From Bacteroidales bacterium (GTDB taxonomy: Bacteria; Bacteroidota; Bacteroidia; Bacteroidales; P3), in NCBI GenBank assembly GCA_017633985.1, contig JAGBOF010000019.1, forward strand, positions 1 through 64,000: a stretch of 64,000 bases of DNA, written 5' to 3'. A program made the translations under genes and the position numbers. This document shows, piece after piece, positions 27,680 to 37,013 of the stretch. Under the pieces are notes generated by a model. That model was not told the DNA's origin. It saw nothing but the letters and a program-made list of their open reading frames with translations, and did not search any database. Positions within the stretch are counted from its first letter, which is position 1. Every line of letters begins with the position of its first letter.

Positions 27680-29983
27680 TTATTCAAAATAATTTTTCTC
27701 CAACAACTTGTATATAACTGACTTATCGCCTATCACCCATACGATGTCATTTTCTTTAAACTTCAAATGCGATGACGGATTGATAATAGGGGTATCGTCC
27801 CTTTCGATTGCAATAACCATACACTTATCTTTCATCAAAGAAGAATCCATAAGGGAATTGTCAATCCATTCACTGCCTTTTTCTATTTGGAAGGTAACGC
27901 AATGAATGGTGGAATTCTCTTTCTTACGTTGCGAAATATTGAAATCATTAAGCGTTTTGATTTTGGAATAATCCAAATTGACACTCTCATCATCATAATC
28001 CAACCGGCGGAGTGAGCCTAACGTTCCGAGCATCCATAACACGTCGCCGCTTTCCAACGCAAAATCTCCGTCAGGAAAATCAAAATCTTTGCCGCGGCGC
28101 TCTACGGATATGATAATCACATTATATTCATTACGGAAATTAAGGTTCTTTAGACTCTTACCGTTTAATTTGCTGTCCTCTCCCACAGAATATTCGGCAA
28201 AGTACACATTGGAGTCAATCCAGTGCAAATTGTTTAACTCACTCATCTTGTTTTTTGCCTGCTTATGGTCTTGCGTTATCTGGCGGAGATTGAAATTTTT
28301 CACAAACCGCGATTCCACTTTCCAATTATAACGTTGCAGTCTTTTGGAATTAAATGTAAGGGCGAAGAATACGAATACGGCTATAACGACAACGTATGCC
28401 GGCAAATCAAAATACTTCTTTATCACAAAAGCTATCATAGCTGCGGCAATAACATAACGCAAAGTTATCAGAAACGATAGAATGAATCTGTTGTTCTTAT
28501 CTTCCGTCCAAAGTTGAAGTGACAACGATGCCTGTTTACCCGAATTGTGTATCATACCGCGTATGGCTATTGCCAGAACAAACAGCGTCAATAAAGCAAA
28601 TGCAGTTTCTTTTATTATGTGATGCTCACCTGTTTTGGCAAAAGGCAACAGTACGTTAATGCTTATGAATATTATTGCAAGGGATATTATCAAATACACA
28701 ATAAGACGCATAAATGACGAGCTTAAATATTGTTTCCATATAGAGGCTTCTTCTTTCACTGCTTCGGCACTGCCTCTTTTGGAAATAAGTATCCGTGAGA
28801 ATCTGTCGGGAAGTAATTTCTCTATCACGTCATACGCAGGCACCGCCAAACGCATACAATACGGCGTAGTGAATGTGGTAAGCACCGAAACGGCTATCAC
28901 TATCGGGTAAAGTTTCTGGCTTGTCAGTCCCATATTCATGCCCATTGCGGCAACGATGAACGAAAACTCTCCCATCTGGGCCAATGAAAATCCGCATTGC
29001 ATTGATGTCTTTAAATTTTGTCCCGTCAATCTTACGCCCGTTGTGGAAAATATCATCTTACCCAGTATACTCGTTGCGGTGATTACCAATATCACGCCGA
29101 AATTCTCCGCCAATACCGTAGGATTAACCATCATTCCCACCGAGACGAAGAATATGGCGGAAAACAAATCCTTAACTGGGGCAATGATCCGCTCTATTCT
29201 TTCCCTTTCTACCGTTTCCGACAGGATACTACCCATAACGAATGCGCCCAATGCGGAAGAAAACCCCGCCTTTGTCGCCAATACGACCATAAACAAGCAT
29301 AAACCCATTGCAACAAGCAACAAAGTTTCGTCGTTAAGATGCTTTTTGGTATTTTTAAGCAATGTCGGGATAAGGAATATACCTGCCACGACCCACAATA
29401 TCATAAAGAACAAAAGCTTTAATATAACTAACGCCAGTTCCGTGCCTTCGAACTGTTTGCTTGCGGCAAAGGTGGAAATCAACACCATAATTATTATAGC
29501 GAACAGGTCTTCAAAGACAAGGATTCCGAAAACTATGGACGAGAATTTCTCTTTTGTCATACCCAAATCGTTAAACGTTTTAACGATTATCGCAGTTGAT
29601 GACATGATAAGCATACCGCCCAAAAGCAATGCGTCAGAGGTTTGCCAGCCCAGCAATTTGCCTACAGTAAAACCCACAACCGACAGAGTGATAGCTTCAA
29701 AGAGCATAGCCTTGCCGCCTGTTTTGCCGACTGAAAGAAGTTTTTTGAAACTGAATTCCAGTCCCATTCCGAACAAAAGGAATATAACTCCTATATCCGC
29801 CCATACCGATATATTGTCTGCATCTACGGTTTGGAAGAATGCGAAATGCGGTCCTGCAATAAAGCCTGCTATTATATAACCAAGCACAACAGGTTGTTTT
29901 AAATATTTACAAAGCAAAGAGAATACGGAACCCAAAATAAGGATTACAGCTAAATCAGTAATTAACGACGGTAAATGACTCAT
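27680..29983 (-). CDS. KefB/CPA2-type cation:proton antiporter
   Basis: 767 residues. Residues 1-385 form a CPA2 exchanger with 11-13 membrane helices (GYIIAGFIAGPH, GLEFSFKKL, SSTAIIVKTFNDLG, GILVFEDLFAI with the conserved Asp, SSALGAFVMGSIL). A middle hydrophobic part (about 425-560) is followed by two TrkA-C type cytoplasmic domains (DSNVYFAEYSVGEDSKLNGK about 610, and FQIEKGSEWIDNSLMDSSL about 690), but no Rossmann RCK-N domain. Ion (K+ or Na+) is not determinable. A close paralogue is divergently transcribed from 30315. Confidence 0.9.
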   Translation of the reverse strand: MSHLPSLITDLAVILILGSVFSLLCKYLKQPVVLGYIIAGFIAGPHFAFFQTVDADNISVWADIGVIFLLFGMGLEFSFKKLLSVGKTGGKAMLFEAITLSVVGFTVGKLLGWQTSDALLLGGMLIMSSTAIIVKTFNDLGMTKEKFSSIVFGILVFEDLFAIIIMVLISTFAASKQFEGTELALVILKLLFFMILWVVAGIFLIPTLLKNTKKHLNDETLLLVAMGLCLFMVVLATKAGFSSALGAFVMGSILSETVERERIERIIAPVKDLFSAIFFVSVGMMVNPTVLAENFGVILVITATSILGKMIFSTTGVRLTGQNLKTSMQCGFSLAQMGEFSFIVAAMGMNMGLTSQKLYPIVIAVSVLTTFTTPYCMRLAVPAYDVIEKLLPDRFSRILISKRGSAEAVKEEASIWKQYLSSSFMRLIVYLIISLAIIFISINVLLPFAKTGEHHIIKETAFALLTLFVLAIAIRGMIHNSGKQASLSLQLWTEDKNNRFILSFLITLRYVIAAAMIAFVIKKYFDLPAYVVVIAVFVFFALTFNSKRLQRYNWKVESRFVKNFNLRQITQDHKQAKNKMSELNNLHWIDSNVYFAEYSVGEDSKLNGKSLKNLNFRNEYNVIIISVERRGKDFDFPDGDFALESGDVLWMLGTLGSLRRLDYDDESVNLDYSKIKTLNDFNISQRKKENSTIHCVTFQIEKGSEWIDNSLMDSSLMKDKCMVIAIERDDTPIINPSSHLKFKENDIVWVIGDKSVIYKLLEKNYFE

Positions 29984-30019
29984 AAATCAATTATTTTACA
30001 TTTTTGAAATAAGATTTTG

Positions 30020-30027
30020 CAAAGATA
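30020..30027 (-). promoter_or_regulatory. kefB (minus) promoter box
   Basis: TATCTTTG on the minus strand, 37 nt before the start codon. Confidence 0.6.
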
Positions 30028-30062
30028 ATACAATTATCTGACATATCCGCATTTGCACGGCG

Positions 30063-30172
30063 TCAAATTAAAACGCCGTCTTATCTTATTAATCTGCGAC
30101 GAAAATTTACTAATCTGCGACGAAAATTTTTTAATCTGCGATAAAAATTTTTTAAGACGGCGTTTTATTTTT
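30063..30172. repeat. 21-bp-periodic palindromic element E8 (long form)
   Basis: Five pentamers: CGCCG (centre 30076), CTGCG (30096), CTGCG (30117), CTGCG (30138), CGGCG (30160); spacings 20, 21, 21, 22, total 84. Three inner AATCTGCGAYRAAAATTT units lie between covarying ends CGCCGTCTTA (30074-30083) and TAAGACGGCG (30153-30162). It sits between two divergent promoters. Confidence 0.93.
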
Positions 30173-30314
30173 ACATCAAGCCGTATTAGTTTTTTCTTAT
30201 ATAAAATATAAAAAATTTTTTTACGTTTTTAATTATGCAAAAGGCTTAAAACAGTCTTTATTTGCACAAAAAAACAAATTGAATTAACAAAATACTGATT
30301 TTAAACAGAATTTT

Positions 30315-32639
30315 ATGGCATCATTACCGTCTTTGATTACCGATTTGGGCGTTATCGTCATCTTGGGAAGCATCTTTGCTTTAATATGCAAGTGGTTGAA
30401 ACAGCCCGTTGTGCTTGGTTATATCATAGCAGGCTTTATCGCCGGTCCGCATTTCCATTTGTTTCAAACCGTTCAACCCGAAAATATCTCAACTTGGGCA
30501 GACATAGGAGTTATATTCCTTTTGTTCGGAATGGGACTGGAATTCAGTTTCAAAAAACTGATGACTATCGGCAAAATAGGCGGAAAGGCAATCGGTTTTG
30601 TCATAATTGCGTTGGGCTTGACGGGGTTCGGTGTCGGTCAATTGATAGGTTGGAAGCCTGCGGACAGTATTCTTTTGAGTGCAATGTTGGTTATGTCCTC
30701 TACGGCTATGATTGTCAAATCCCTTACCGATATGGGTTACAGCAAAGAGAAGTTTGCGCAGATAGTTTTCGGTATTTTGATTTTTGACGACTTGTTTGCA
30801 ATCCTTGCAATGGTTATATTATCCACTTTTGCCGCCTCGGCGCAGTTCCACGGCGGCGAATTGGCTATGGTTTTGGTGAGATTGATTTTCTTTATTGTGA
30901 TTTGGATAGTTGTAGGTATCTTCTTAATTCCTACATTCCTTAAAAAAACTAAACGGCATCTGAACGACGAAATCCTTATGCTCATTGCAATCGGTCTGTG
31001 TCTTGCTATGGTAATGTTATCCGTCAAAGTAGGATTTTCTTCTGCCCTGGGAGCGTTTGTAATGGGCAGCATATTGGCGGAAACATTGGACCAGGAACGA
31101 ATAAGCCGAGTTGTGGCGCCGCTTAGGGACTTTTTCGGAATGATATTTTTCGTGTCTGTCGGAATGATGGTGGATCCTAAAATCCTTACTGCCAATATCG
31201 GCACAATAATCATCATATCCCTTATACCGATTGTGTTTAAAAATCTGTTTTATATAATAGGCGTTAAATTGGCAGGCGAAAGCCTTGAAACAAGTGTGCG
31301 TGCTGGTTTTTCCATGTCGCAGATGGGTGAATTTTCTTTTATTGTCGCACAGACGGGAATCAGTTTAGGTTTGATTTCTGCGGAAGTTTATCCCGTGGCA
31401 ATCGCTGTCAGCGTACTTACTACCTTTGTTACTCCGTACAGCATACGCTTGGGTGAGCCCGCATACAATCTTATCACAAAATTACTGCCTTACGATAAAT
31501 ACAAACGCCTTTATAACGGCAAGAATGACGATAGCACGGCGGCGGAAAGTACACTTGCTGCGGCGGAAAGCGAAAAATCCGTTTGGAGTCAATATCTGAA
31601 ATCATACTTTGCGCGTCTTGCTTTATACATTATTATTTGTGTTGCGATATTGCTCATAAGCATTAATCTGTTGTTACCGTTGGCTGACACAAGTAAGCAC
31701 TACATTCTGATGAGAATCGTTTTTTGTTTGGCAACTCTCGTTATTATGGCACCGCTTTTACGCGGTATGATTCACAATACGGGTAAACAGGCGTATTTGT
31801 ATCTTACCCTTTGGACGGACAGTCATAACAACCGTTTCATTCTGTCGTTTTTTACGACAATACGCTATGTTGTTGCAATAGTATTCGCTTTCTTTGTCAT
31901 AACCAAGTATTCGCATGTACCGTCATGGGTGGATATCATCGTGGCAGTGGTATTCTTTGCCGTGATATTCAACTCCAAAAGATTACTTCGCTACAATTGG
32001 AGCATAGAATCGCGTTTTGTCAAAAACTTCAACGCACGCCAGATAGTGGAACAAAGCAAGAAAACAAAGAGTAAGCTCAACGAATTGGACAATCTGCACT
32101 GGATTGACTCCAATATGTACTTTGCCGAATATTTAGTAACAGCTGAAGGAAAATTGAACGGAAAGAGTTTAAAGGAACTTAACTTCCGTAAAGAATATAA
32201 CGTACTTGTTATCTCGGTTATGCGAAGCGGTAAAGAGTATTCGCTTGTAGGCGGAGATTTTACGCTTATGGGCGGGGACATTCTGTATATGCTCGGAACG
32301 TTAGGCTCATTGCGAAGGTTGGATATGGATGATGACAGCGTATCTTTGGATTACACGAAGATAAAAACGCTTAACGATTTCAACTTATCGCAAAAGGCGG
32401 ACGAAAACTCACAACTGCACTGCGTAACATTCCAAATAGAAAAAGGCAGTGAATGGATTGGCAAAACGCTTATAGATTCTTCATTAATTGAAGGGCGTTG
32501 TATGGTTATTGCCATCGAAAGAAACGACACCCCTATCATCAATCCGTCTTCGCACCTAAAGTTTGAGGAAAACGACACGGTATGGGTAATCGGTGACAAG
32601 GCTGTTGTCTATAAACTTTTGGAGAAAAAATATTTTTAA
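30315..32639 (+). CDS. KefB/CPA2-type cation:proton antiporter (second copy)
   Basis: 774 residues with the same order as the 29983 gene: exchanger domain (GYIIAGFIAGPHFHLFQT, SSTAMIVKSLTDMGYSKEKF, FGILIFDDLFAILAM, SALGAFVMGSILAETLDQE), a central membrane section and two TrkA-C domains ending in VIGDKAVVYKLLEKKYF. The pair is similar over the whole length, so this is a duplication followed by divergence, now head-to-head. A poly-Ala/Glu linker (about 410-425) is unique to this copy. Its stop TAA runs directly into AACGCCG of the next repeat element. Confidence 0.9.
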   Translation: MASLPSLITDLGVIVILGSIFALICKWLKQPVVLGYIIAGFIAGPHFHLFQTVQPENISTWADIGVIFLLFGMGLEFSFKKLMTIGKIGGKAIGFVIIALGLTGFGVGQLIGWKPADSILLSAMLVMSSTAMIVKSLTDMGYSKEKFAQIVFGILIFDDLFAILAMVILSTFAASAQFHGGELAMVLVRLIFFIVIWIVVGIFLIPTFLKKTKRHLNDEILMLIAIGLCLAMVMLSVKVGFSSALGAFVMGSILAETLDQERISRVVAPLRDFFGMIFFVSVGMMVDPKILTANIGTIIIISLIPIVFKNLFYIIGVKLAGESLETSVRAGFSMSQMGEFSFIVAQTGISLGLISAEVYPVAIAVSVLTTFVTPYSIRLGEPAYNLITKLLPYDKYKRLYNGKNDDSTAAESTLAAAESEKSVWSQYLKSYFARLALYIIICVAILLISINLLLPLADTSKHYILMRIVFCLATLVIMAPLLRGMIHNTGKQAYLYLTLWTDSHNNRFILSFFTTIRYVVAIVFAFFVITKYSHVPSWVDIIVAVVFFAVIFNSKRLLRYNWSIESRFVKNFNARQIVEQSKKTKSKLNELDNLHWIDSNMYFAEYLVTAEGKLNGKSLKELNFRKEYNVLVISVMRSGKEYSLVGGDFTLMGGDILYMLGTLGSLRRLDMDDDSVSLDYTKIKTLNDFNLSQKADENSQLHCVTFQIEKGSEWIGKTLIDSSLIEGRCMVIAIERNDTPIINPSSHLKFEENDTVWVIGDKAVVYKLLEKKYF

Positions 32640-32671
32640 AACGCCGCTTGTAACATTCATATAACAACCCG

Positions 32672-32760
32672 TAAAAAAATAACGCCGTTTTAAGAAATTT
32701 TTACGGCGTTTTAATTTATTAATCAGGCTGATTAATTTTTTAAAACGCCGTTTTATTTCA
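32672..32760. repeat. 21-bp-periodic palindromic element E9
   Basis: Pentamers CGCCG (centre 32685), CGGCG (32706), CAGGCTG (32727), CGCCG (32748); all spacings 21. A further CGCCG at 32644, immediately behind the kefB stop codon, is 41 bp upstream (two units), so the element may begin at the stop codon with one lost pentamer. Confidence 0.88.
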
Positions 32761-32845
32761 GCCTTATGTAACACCGTATTTTTCAGTCATATATTCCGCA
32801 TAAGAAAAAAGCATTGCAGGGGGCTTTTTTATGAAAATAATGTCT

Positions 32846-32853
32846 TAATTTTG
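32846..32853 (+). promoter_or_regulatory. recR promoter box
   Basis: TAATTTTG followed by CAC, 30 nt before the recR ATG. Confidence 0.65.
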
Positions 32854-32882
32854 CACATTATTTATTTTTAAGGAAAATAGAA

Positions 32883-33500
32883 ATGAATTATCCTTCTGTT
32901 TATTTGGAAAATGTTATAAATGAATTCGGTAAATTGCCGGGGGTGGGCAACAGAACGGCATTGAGATTTGCCCTGTATCTGCTTGACCAAGACGAAAGGG
33001 AAGCCGAAGTTTTGGCACAAAGCATATTACAAATGCGTAAAGAAATAAAACTCTGCAAACACTGCTACTCCATTTCCGACAGTGACGAATGCGAAGTGTG
33101 TGCAGACAAAAAACGCAATCATTCCATCGTCTGCGTTGTGGAAAACATCAGAGACGTTATGGCAATAGAGAACACACATTCTTATAACGGCGTTTACCAT
33201 GTTTTGGGAGGAGTCATATCCCCTATTGACGGCATAAATGCGGGAGATATTAAGATAGCGGAATTAATAAAACGCATCGCCTCGGAAAATATAGAAGAAA
33301 TAATTTTGGCTCTGCCCACGACAATGGAAGGCGATACCACATGCTTTTACATAAACAAAGTAGTAAAGGATTTGAACGTCAAAGTATCGGCATTAAGCCG
33401 CGGGGTATCGATAGGCGACAATATAGAATTTACAGATGAAATCACCTTGAGCCGCTCAATTATGAACAGGCTTCCGTTTGACAAGATATACCCGAACTAA
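32883..33500 (+). CDS. recR: Recombination mediator RecR
   Basis: RecR works with RecO and RecF to load RecA on gapped DNA. Seen: N-terminal helix-hairpin-helix LPGVGNRTALRFALYLL (about residues 18-34), the zinc finger CKHCYSISDSDECEVC (about 58-73), and the Toprim domain (VVENIRDVMAIE, YHVLGGVISPIDGI, LALPTTMEGD). Length 205 is normal. Single gene, ended by the hairpin at 33541-33574. Confidence 0.95.
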   Translation: MNYPSVYLENVINEFGKLPGVGNRTALRFALYLLDQDEREAEVLAQSILQMRKEIKLCKHCYSISDSDECEVCADKKRNHSIVCVVENIRDVMAIENTHSYNGVYHVLGGVISPIDGINAGDIKIAELIKRIASENIEEIILALPTTMEGDTTCFYINKVVKDLNVKVSALSRGVSIGDNIEFTDEITLSRSIMNRLPFDKIYPN

Positions 33501-33540
33501 AACAACGTTTGATAAATCTATTCCGTTATTATAAATGATT

Positions 33541-33574
33541 GAACCGGCATTTTAATCAGAGAAAATGCCGGTTC
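33541..33574. terminator. Bidirectional terminator between recR and htpG
   Basis: Perfect 13-bp stem GAACCGGCATTTT (33541-33553) and AAAATGCCGGTTC (33562-33574), loop of 8. Both genes end toward it. Confidence 0.8.
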
Positions 33575-33631
33575 GAGTGTTTATTATGTCAAATTAATAC
33601 ATTTTTTTGTCAACTTATTGCTCTGTAATGA

Positions 33632-35530
33632 CTACTGAATGATTTTTGTCGAACGTTTGATAAATTCATCCAATGCCTGACCCTTCAGAAGTCCCTGCGA
33701 AAGAAGTGCAAGATCCTTAAGCTGGGAGAGTTTCTCGGTCTGTTTATCCGTATCCGTGCTTTGAAGGATATTATATATAACAGGGTGGTTGGTATTTATC
33801 ACAAGGTTGTAACTTTCAGGCATATCGCCGTACAAACCATACATTCCGCCGCCGCCAAGTTCGCTCATTTCTTTCATTCTACGCATAAACTCGTTTTGGG
33901 TTACAGTAACGGGAGCTGCAGTTTCGTCTAAAGATTCAGTCTGAACGGTGAATGTTTTCTTATCTACTAGTTCCGACATCATATCCTGCACTTTCTTTGC
34001 CTCGTCTTCCGATAATTTGGACGGTATCTTCTCATCTTTTTGAATCAATTTGCTGATTACGTCGGAGTCAATGCGTGTAAATCTGATTTTCTCGTTCTTC
34101 TGTTCAATCATATTGATGAAATGCGAGTCCAAAACGCCGTCTAACAACAATACATCATAGCCTTTGTCCTTTGCAGATTGTATATAAGCGTATTGTTGTT
34201 CCGTATTTTGGGCGTAAAGGAAGATAACGTTGCCGTCTTTATCGGTTTGAAGCGGTGAAATCTTCTTCTTGTAGTCTTCAAATGTGAAAAACTCTTTATC
34301 TGTGTTCTTATAGACGTATATATTCTTCATTCTGTCGTAGAATTTATCGTCAGAAAGCATTCCGTATTCTATAAAAACTTTCAGATCATCCCATTTGCTG
34401 ATAAAATCTTCGTGTTGGTTTTTGGAAATCTCCTCCAATTTCTCGGCAACCTTCTTGGAAATATGCGAAGATATCTTTTTAACGTTGTTATCCGACTGAA
34501 GATAAGAACGCGATACGTTAAGCGGAATATCAGGCGAGTCCAAAACGCCGCGAAGCAACATCATATACTGCGGAACTACGCCTTCAACGCTGTCTGTTAC
34601 GAAAACCTGATTGCAATACAACTGAATCTTGTCCTGTGTAGGGTCAATATTCTTTTTAATCTTCGGAAAATACAAAATTCCCGTCAAATTAAACGGATAA
34701 TCCACATTAAGATGGATATGGAACAACGGTTCGTCGAAATTCATCGGGTAAAGCTCATGGAAGAACTTGTTATAATCTTCGTCCTTTAGCTCACTCGGAG
34801 TTTTTTTCCACAAAGGGTCGGTATTATTTATGATTCTGTCCTTTTCTACCTCCACTCTTTTTGGATTACCGTCCTTATCCTTTTCCGTAGGTGAGTCTTC
34901 CCAAGATTTTTCCTTGCCGAAACGGATCTGAACAGGCATAAACTTACAGTATTTCTTCAAAAGCTCCAGAATTTTGTACTCTTCCAAGAAATCTTTGCAC
35001 TCTTCGGTTATATGCATTATGATTTCAGTTCCGCGCTCTTGCTTGTCGCACTGCTCAATCGAGTATTCCGTATCACCATCACACGTCCAATGAACGGCAG
35101 GTGCGTCTTTATATGATTTGGTTATTATTTCAACCTGATCGGATACCATAAAGGATGAGAAAAATCCCAATCCGAAATGACCAATCAACTGATTAACGTC
35201 CGCTTCACTCTTACCTTTGAATTTTTCCAAGAATTCCTCGGCTCCCGAAAACGCTATCTGGGTTATATACTTCTCAACCTCGTCTTCCGTCATACCTATA
35301 CCGCGGTCGATTACGTGCAAAGTCTTTTTATCCTTGTCAATTTTAACGTCGATTGTCAAATCGCCCAACTCACCCTTTGCTTCGCCGAGCGAAGACAATG
35401 TTTTAAGTTTCTGGGTCGCATCTACGGCATTGCTGACTATCTCTCTTAAGAAAATTTCGTGGTCCGAATAAAGAAATTTTTTAATAACGGGAAAAATATT
35501 CTCCGTCTTTACATTGATTTTACCTTTCAT
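33632..35530 (-). CDS. htpG: Molecular chaperone HtpG (Hsp90)
   Basis: Bacterial Hsp90; folds client proteins with ATP. The GHKL ATPase site is seen in EIVSNAVDATQKL (about residues 29-41), DRGIGMTEDEVEKYITQIA (about 75-93) and IGHFGLGFFSSFMVSD. The middle domain has RGVLDSPDIPLNVSRSYLQ with the catalytic Arg. The C-terminal dimer domain is complete. Length 632 is normal. A ribosome site AAAGGATAT precedes the ATG. Confidence 0.96.
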   Translation of the reverse strand: MKGKINVKTENIFPVIKKFLYSDHEIFLREIVSNAVDATQKLKTLSSLGEAKGELGDLTIDVKIDKDKKTLHVIDRGIGMTEDEVEKYITQIAFSGAEEFLEKFKGKSEADVNQLIGHFGLGFFSSFMVSDQVEIITKSYKDAPAVHWTCDGDTEYSIEQCDKQERGTEIIMHITEECKDFLEEYKILELLKKYCKFMPVQIRFGKEKSWEDSPTEKDKDGNPKRVEVEKDRIINNTDPLWKKTPSELKDEDYNKFFHELYPMNFDEPLFHIHLNVDYPFNLTGILYFPKIKKNIDPTQDKIQLYCNQVFVTDSVEGVVPQYMMLLRGVLDSPDIPLNVSRSYLQSDNNVKKISSHISKKVAEKLEEISKNQHEDFISKWDDLKVFIEYGMLSDDKFYDRMKNIYVYKNTDKEFFTFEDYKKKISPLQTDKDGNVIFLYAQNTEQQYAYIQSAKDKGYDVLLLDGVLDSHFINMIEQKNEKIRFTRIDSDVISKLIQKDEKIPSKLSEDEAKKVQDMMSELVDKKTFTVQTESLDETAAPVTVTQNEFMRRMKEMSELGGGGMYGLYGDMPESYNLVINTNHPVIYNILQSTDTDKQTEKLSQLKDLALLSQGLLKGQALDEFIKRSTKIIQ

Positions 35531-35699
35531 TATTATATCCTTTTTATTATTATATCCAAAAAATTAACAACAAACATCTTTTCAAAGATTATTCCAAAAA
35601 ATAATGACTGACATTATGTCAGTCACATGGTATTTTATCAGAAAATAATGCCTGAAAACGGCAATTAAAACACATCTGATTTTCACGTAGATACAAGAC

Positions 35700-35800
35700 A
35701 CAAAAATAAAACGCCGTTTCAGTAAATTTTTATCGCTGATTAAAAAATTTTTATCGCTGATTAATTTACTCAAACGACGTGTTATTTTTGTCAAACGGCG
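35700..35800. repeat. 21-bp-periodic palindromic element E10 (overlaps lpxB 3' end)
   Basis: Pentamers CGCCG (centre 35714), CGCTG (35736), CGCTG (35757), CGaCG (35777), CGGCG (35798); spacings 22, 21, 20, 21, total 84. The last pentamer lies inside lpxB and encodes its final Ala-Val before TGA. Two inner units TTTTTATCGCTGATTAA are identical. Confidence 0.9.
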
Positions 35801-36924
35801 TTATTCGTTTTCAACTTCTGTGTTATGCTTTTTGCAATCTGATTCGATGCCCCCGCATTGCCCAATTGTGAGCGTAAAACGGAATATTCGTTTTTCATCC
35901 GTGAGCGGTATTCATTATTAAAGGTTATTTTGCGGAATTCATCATCCAAATCCTTCTCATTCCACAACGATTGCAAAAGTTCTTTTACCGTTTCGTGATT
36001 AAGAATTATGTTTACAAGTGAAATAAACTTGATTTTAGCCACGTATTTGCCTATAATGTAAGATATTCTGGAAGTTTTGTAGCACACGCATTGCGGAACG
36101 TCAAACAAAGCCGTCTCCAAAGTCGCCGTACCCGATGTTATCATACCCGAATGTGCGACATTGAGTATATCATACGTACGGTTAAAGACAAGATGCGCAT
36201 TTTTGCTTTTTATATACTGCCTGTAATAGTTTTCATCAAACGAATCTACGCATGCAATCACGAAATCAAATTGCGGATAACGGTCAATTAACGCACTCTG
36301 AACGGGTAACATCTTTTTGATTTCCTGCTTACGGCTGCCGGGAAGTATAGCCACTATCGGTTTTTCGCCTAAAGAGTATTCTTTAAGGAAGTTTTCTTTG
36401 TTGCTTTCGCTGCTTTTGAACAGTGAAATCTCGTCCAAAAGCGGATTGCCGTAGTATTCAACCTGCATATTGTGTTCTGCGTAAAACGGTTTCTCAAAAG
36501 GAAGGATTACATACAGCTTATCAAGTATGCGTTTCATCATTTTAATTCTTCCTTTCTTCCACGCCCAAACTTGAGGGGAGATATAATAAAAATTTTTTAT
36601 GCCTTTTTTGTGGGTAAACTCTGCAATACGCAGATTAAATCCCGGATAATCCACGAAAATCATGCAATCAGGAGCAAAAGACATGATATCCTTTTTGCAA
36701 AACGATATATTGCCCAATACTTCCGACAAATGTGCAGCCACTTCCGCAAATCCCATAAAAGCAAGTTCCTTTATATGCTTTACAATCTGCACACCTTCTT
36801 TCTGCATATTGTCTCCGCCGAAGCCTCTCAACACTGCGTCCTTGTCATATTGCTTAATATACCTGACAAGTAACGCCGCATGTTTATCCCCTGATAATTC
36901 ACCCGCAATAATATAGTACTTCAT
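35791..36924 (-). CDS. lpxB: Lipid-A-disaccharide synthase
   Basis: LpxB joins UDP-2,3-diacylglucosamine to lipid X, making the lipid A disaccharide at the inner membrane. Seen: YYIIAGELSGDKHAALLV (about residues 3-20), RGFGGDNMQKEG, AFMGFAEVAAHL, VDYPGFNLRIAEF, YYISPQVWAWKKGRI, YGNPLLDE, LPGSRKQEIKKMLP and TSGTATLETALFDVPQ. Length 377 is typical. Its last codons fall in repeat element E10. The heptamer hairpin 36934-37013 separates it from the small membrane gene and surE. Confidence 0.95.
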   Translation of the reverse strand: MKYYIIAGELSGDKHAALLVRYIKQYDKDAVLRGFGGDNMQKEGVQIVKHIKELAFMGFAEVAAHLSEVLGNISFCKKDIMSFAPDCMIFVDYPGFNLRIAEFTHKKGIKNFYYISPQVWAWKKGRIKMMKRILDKLYVILPFEKPFYAEHNMQVEYYGNPLLDEISLFKSSESNKENFLKEYSLGEKPIVAILPGSRKQEIKKMLPVQSALIDRYPQFDFVIACVDSFDENYYRQYIKSKNAHLVFNRTYDILNVAHSGMITSGTATLETALFDVPQCVCYKTSRISYIIGKYVAKIKFISLVNIILNHETVKELLQSLWNEKDLDDEFRKITFNNEYRSRMKNEYSVLRSQLGNAGASNQIAKSITQKLKTNNAV

Positions 36925-36933
36925 AAATTTATT

Positions 36934-37013
36934 ATGTAGTATGTAGTACGTAGTATGCAGTATGTAACATTTATTTTCCCGATATATTACATACTACATA
37001 CAACATACTACAT
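36934..37013. repeat. Heptamer repeats forming a long hairpin
   Basis: About five copies of ATGTAGT-like heptamers (36934-36967) face an inverted run (36987-37013) that pairs with them, giving a near-perfect stem of about 27 bp with one extra heptamer in the left arm. The stop codon of the small membrane protein (37008-37010) lies within the right arm. It sits between that gene and lpxB and may change their relative expression. Confidence 0.8.

Larger units (their letters stand above)
29984..30314. other. 331-bp divergent spacer between two kefB-like genes
   Basis: Holds the minus promoter (30020-30027), element E8 (30063-30172) and an A/T-rich leader for the plus gene with a weak TTTATTTG box near 30257-30264. 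No gene is seen. Confidence 0.6.

Noticed and set aside
28938-29879. 313-residue open frame on the plus strand
   Set aside because: It is wholly antisense to the exchanger domain of the 29983 kefB gene, which has full family motifs; no promoter or ribosome site supports it.
30063-30172. CRISPR array from regularly spaced short repeats
   Set aside because: Repeats are 5-17 nt with 21-bp spacing, spacers are A/T-only and not unique, there is no cas gene, and the ends are inverted rather than direct repeats.
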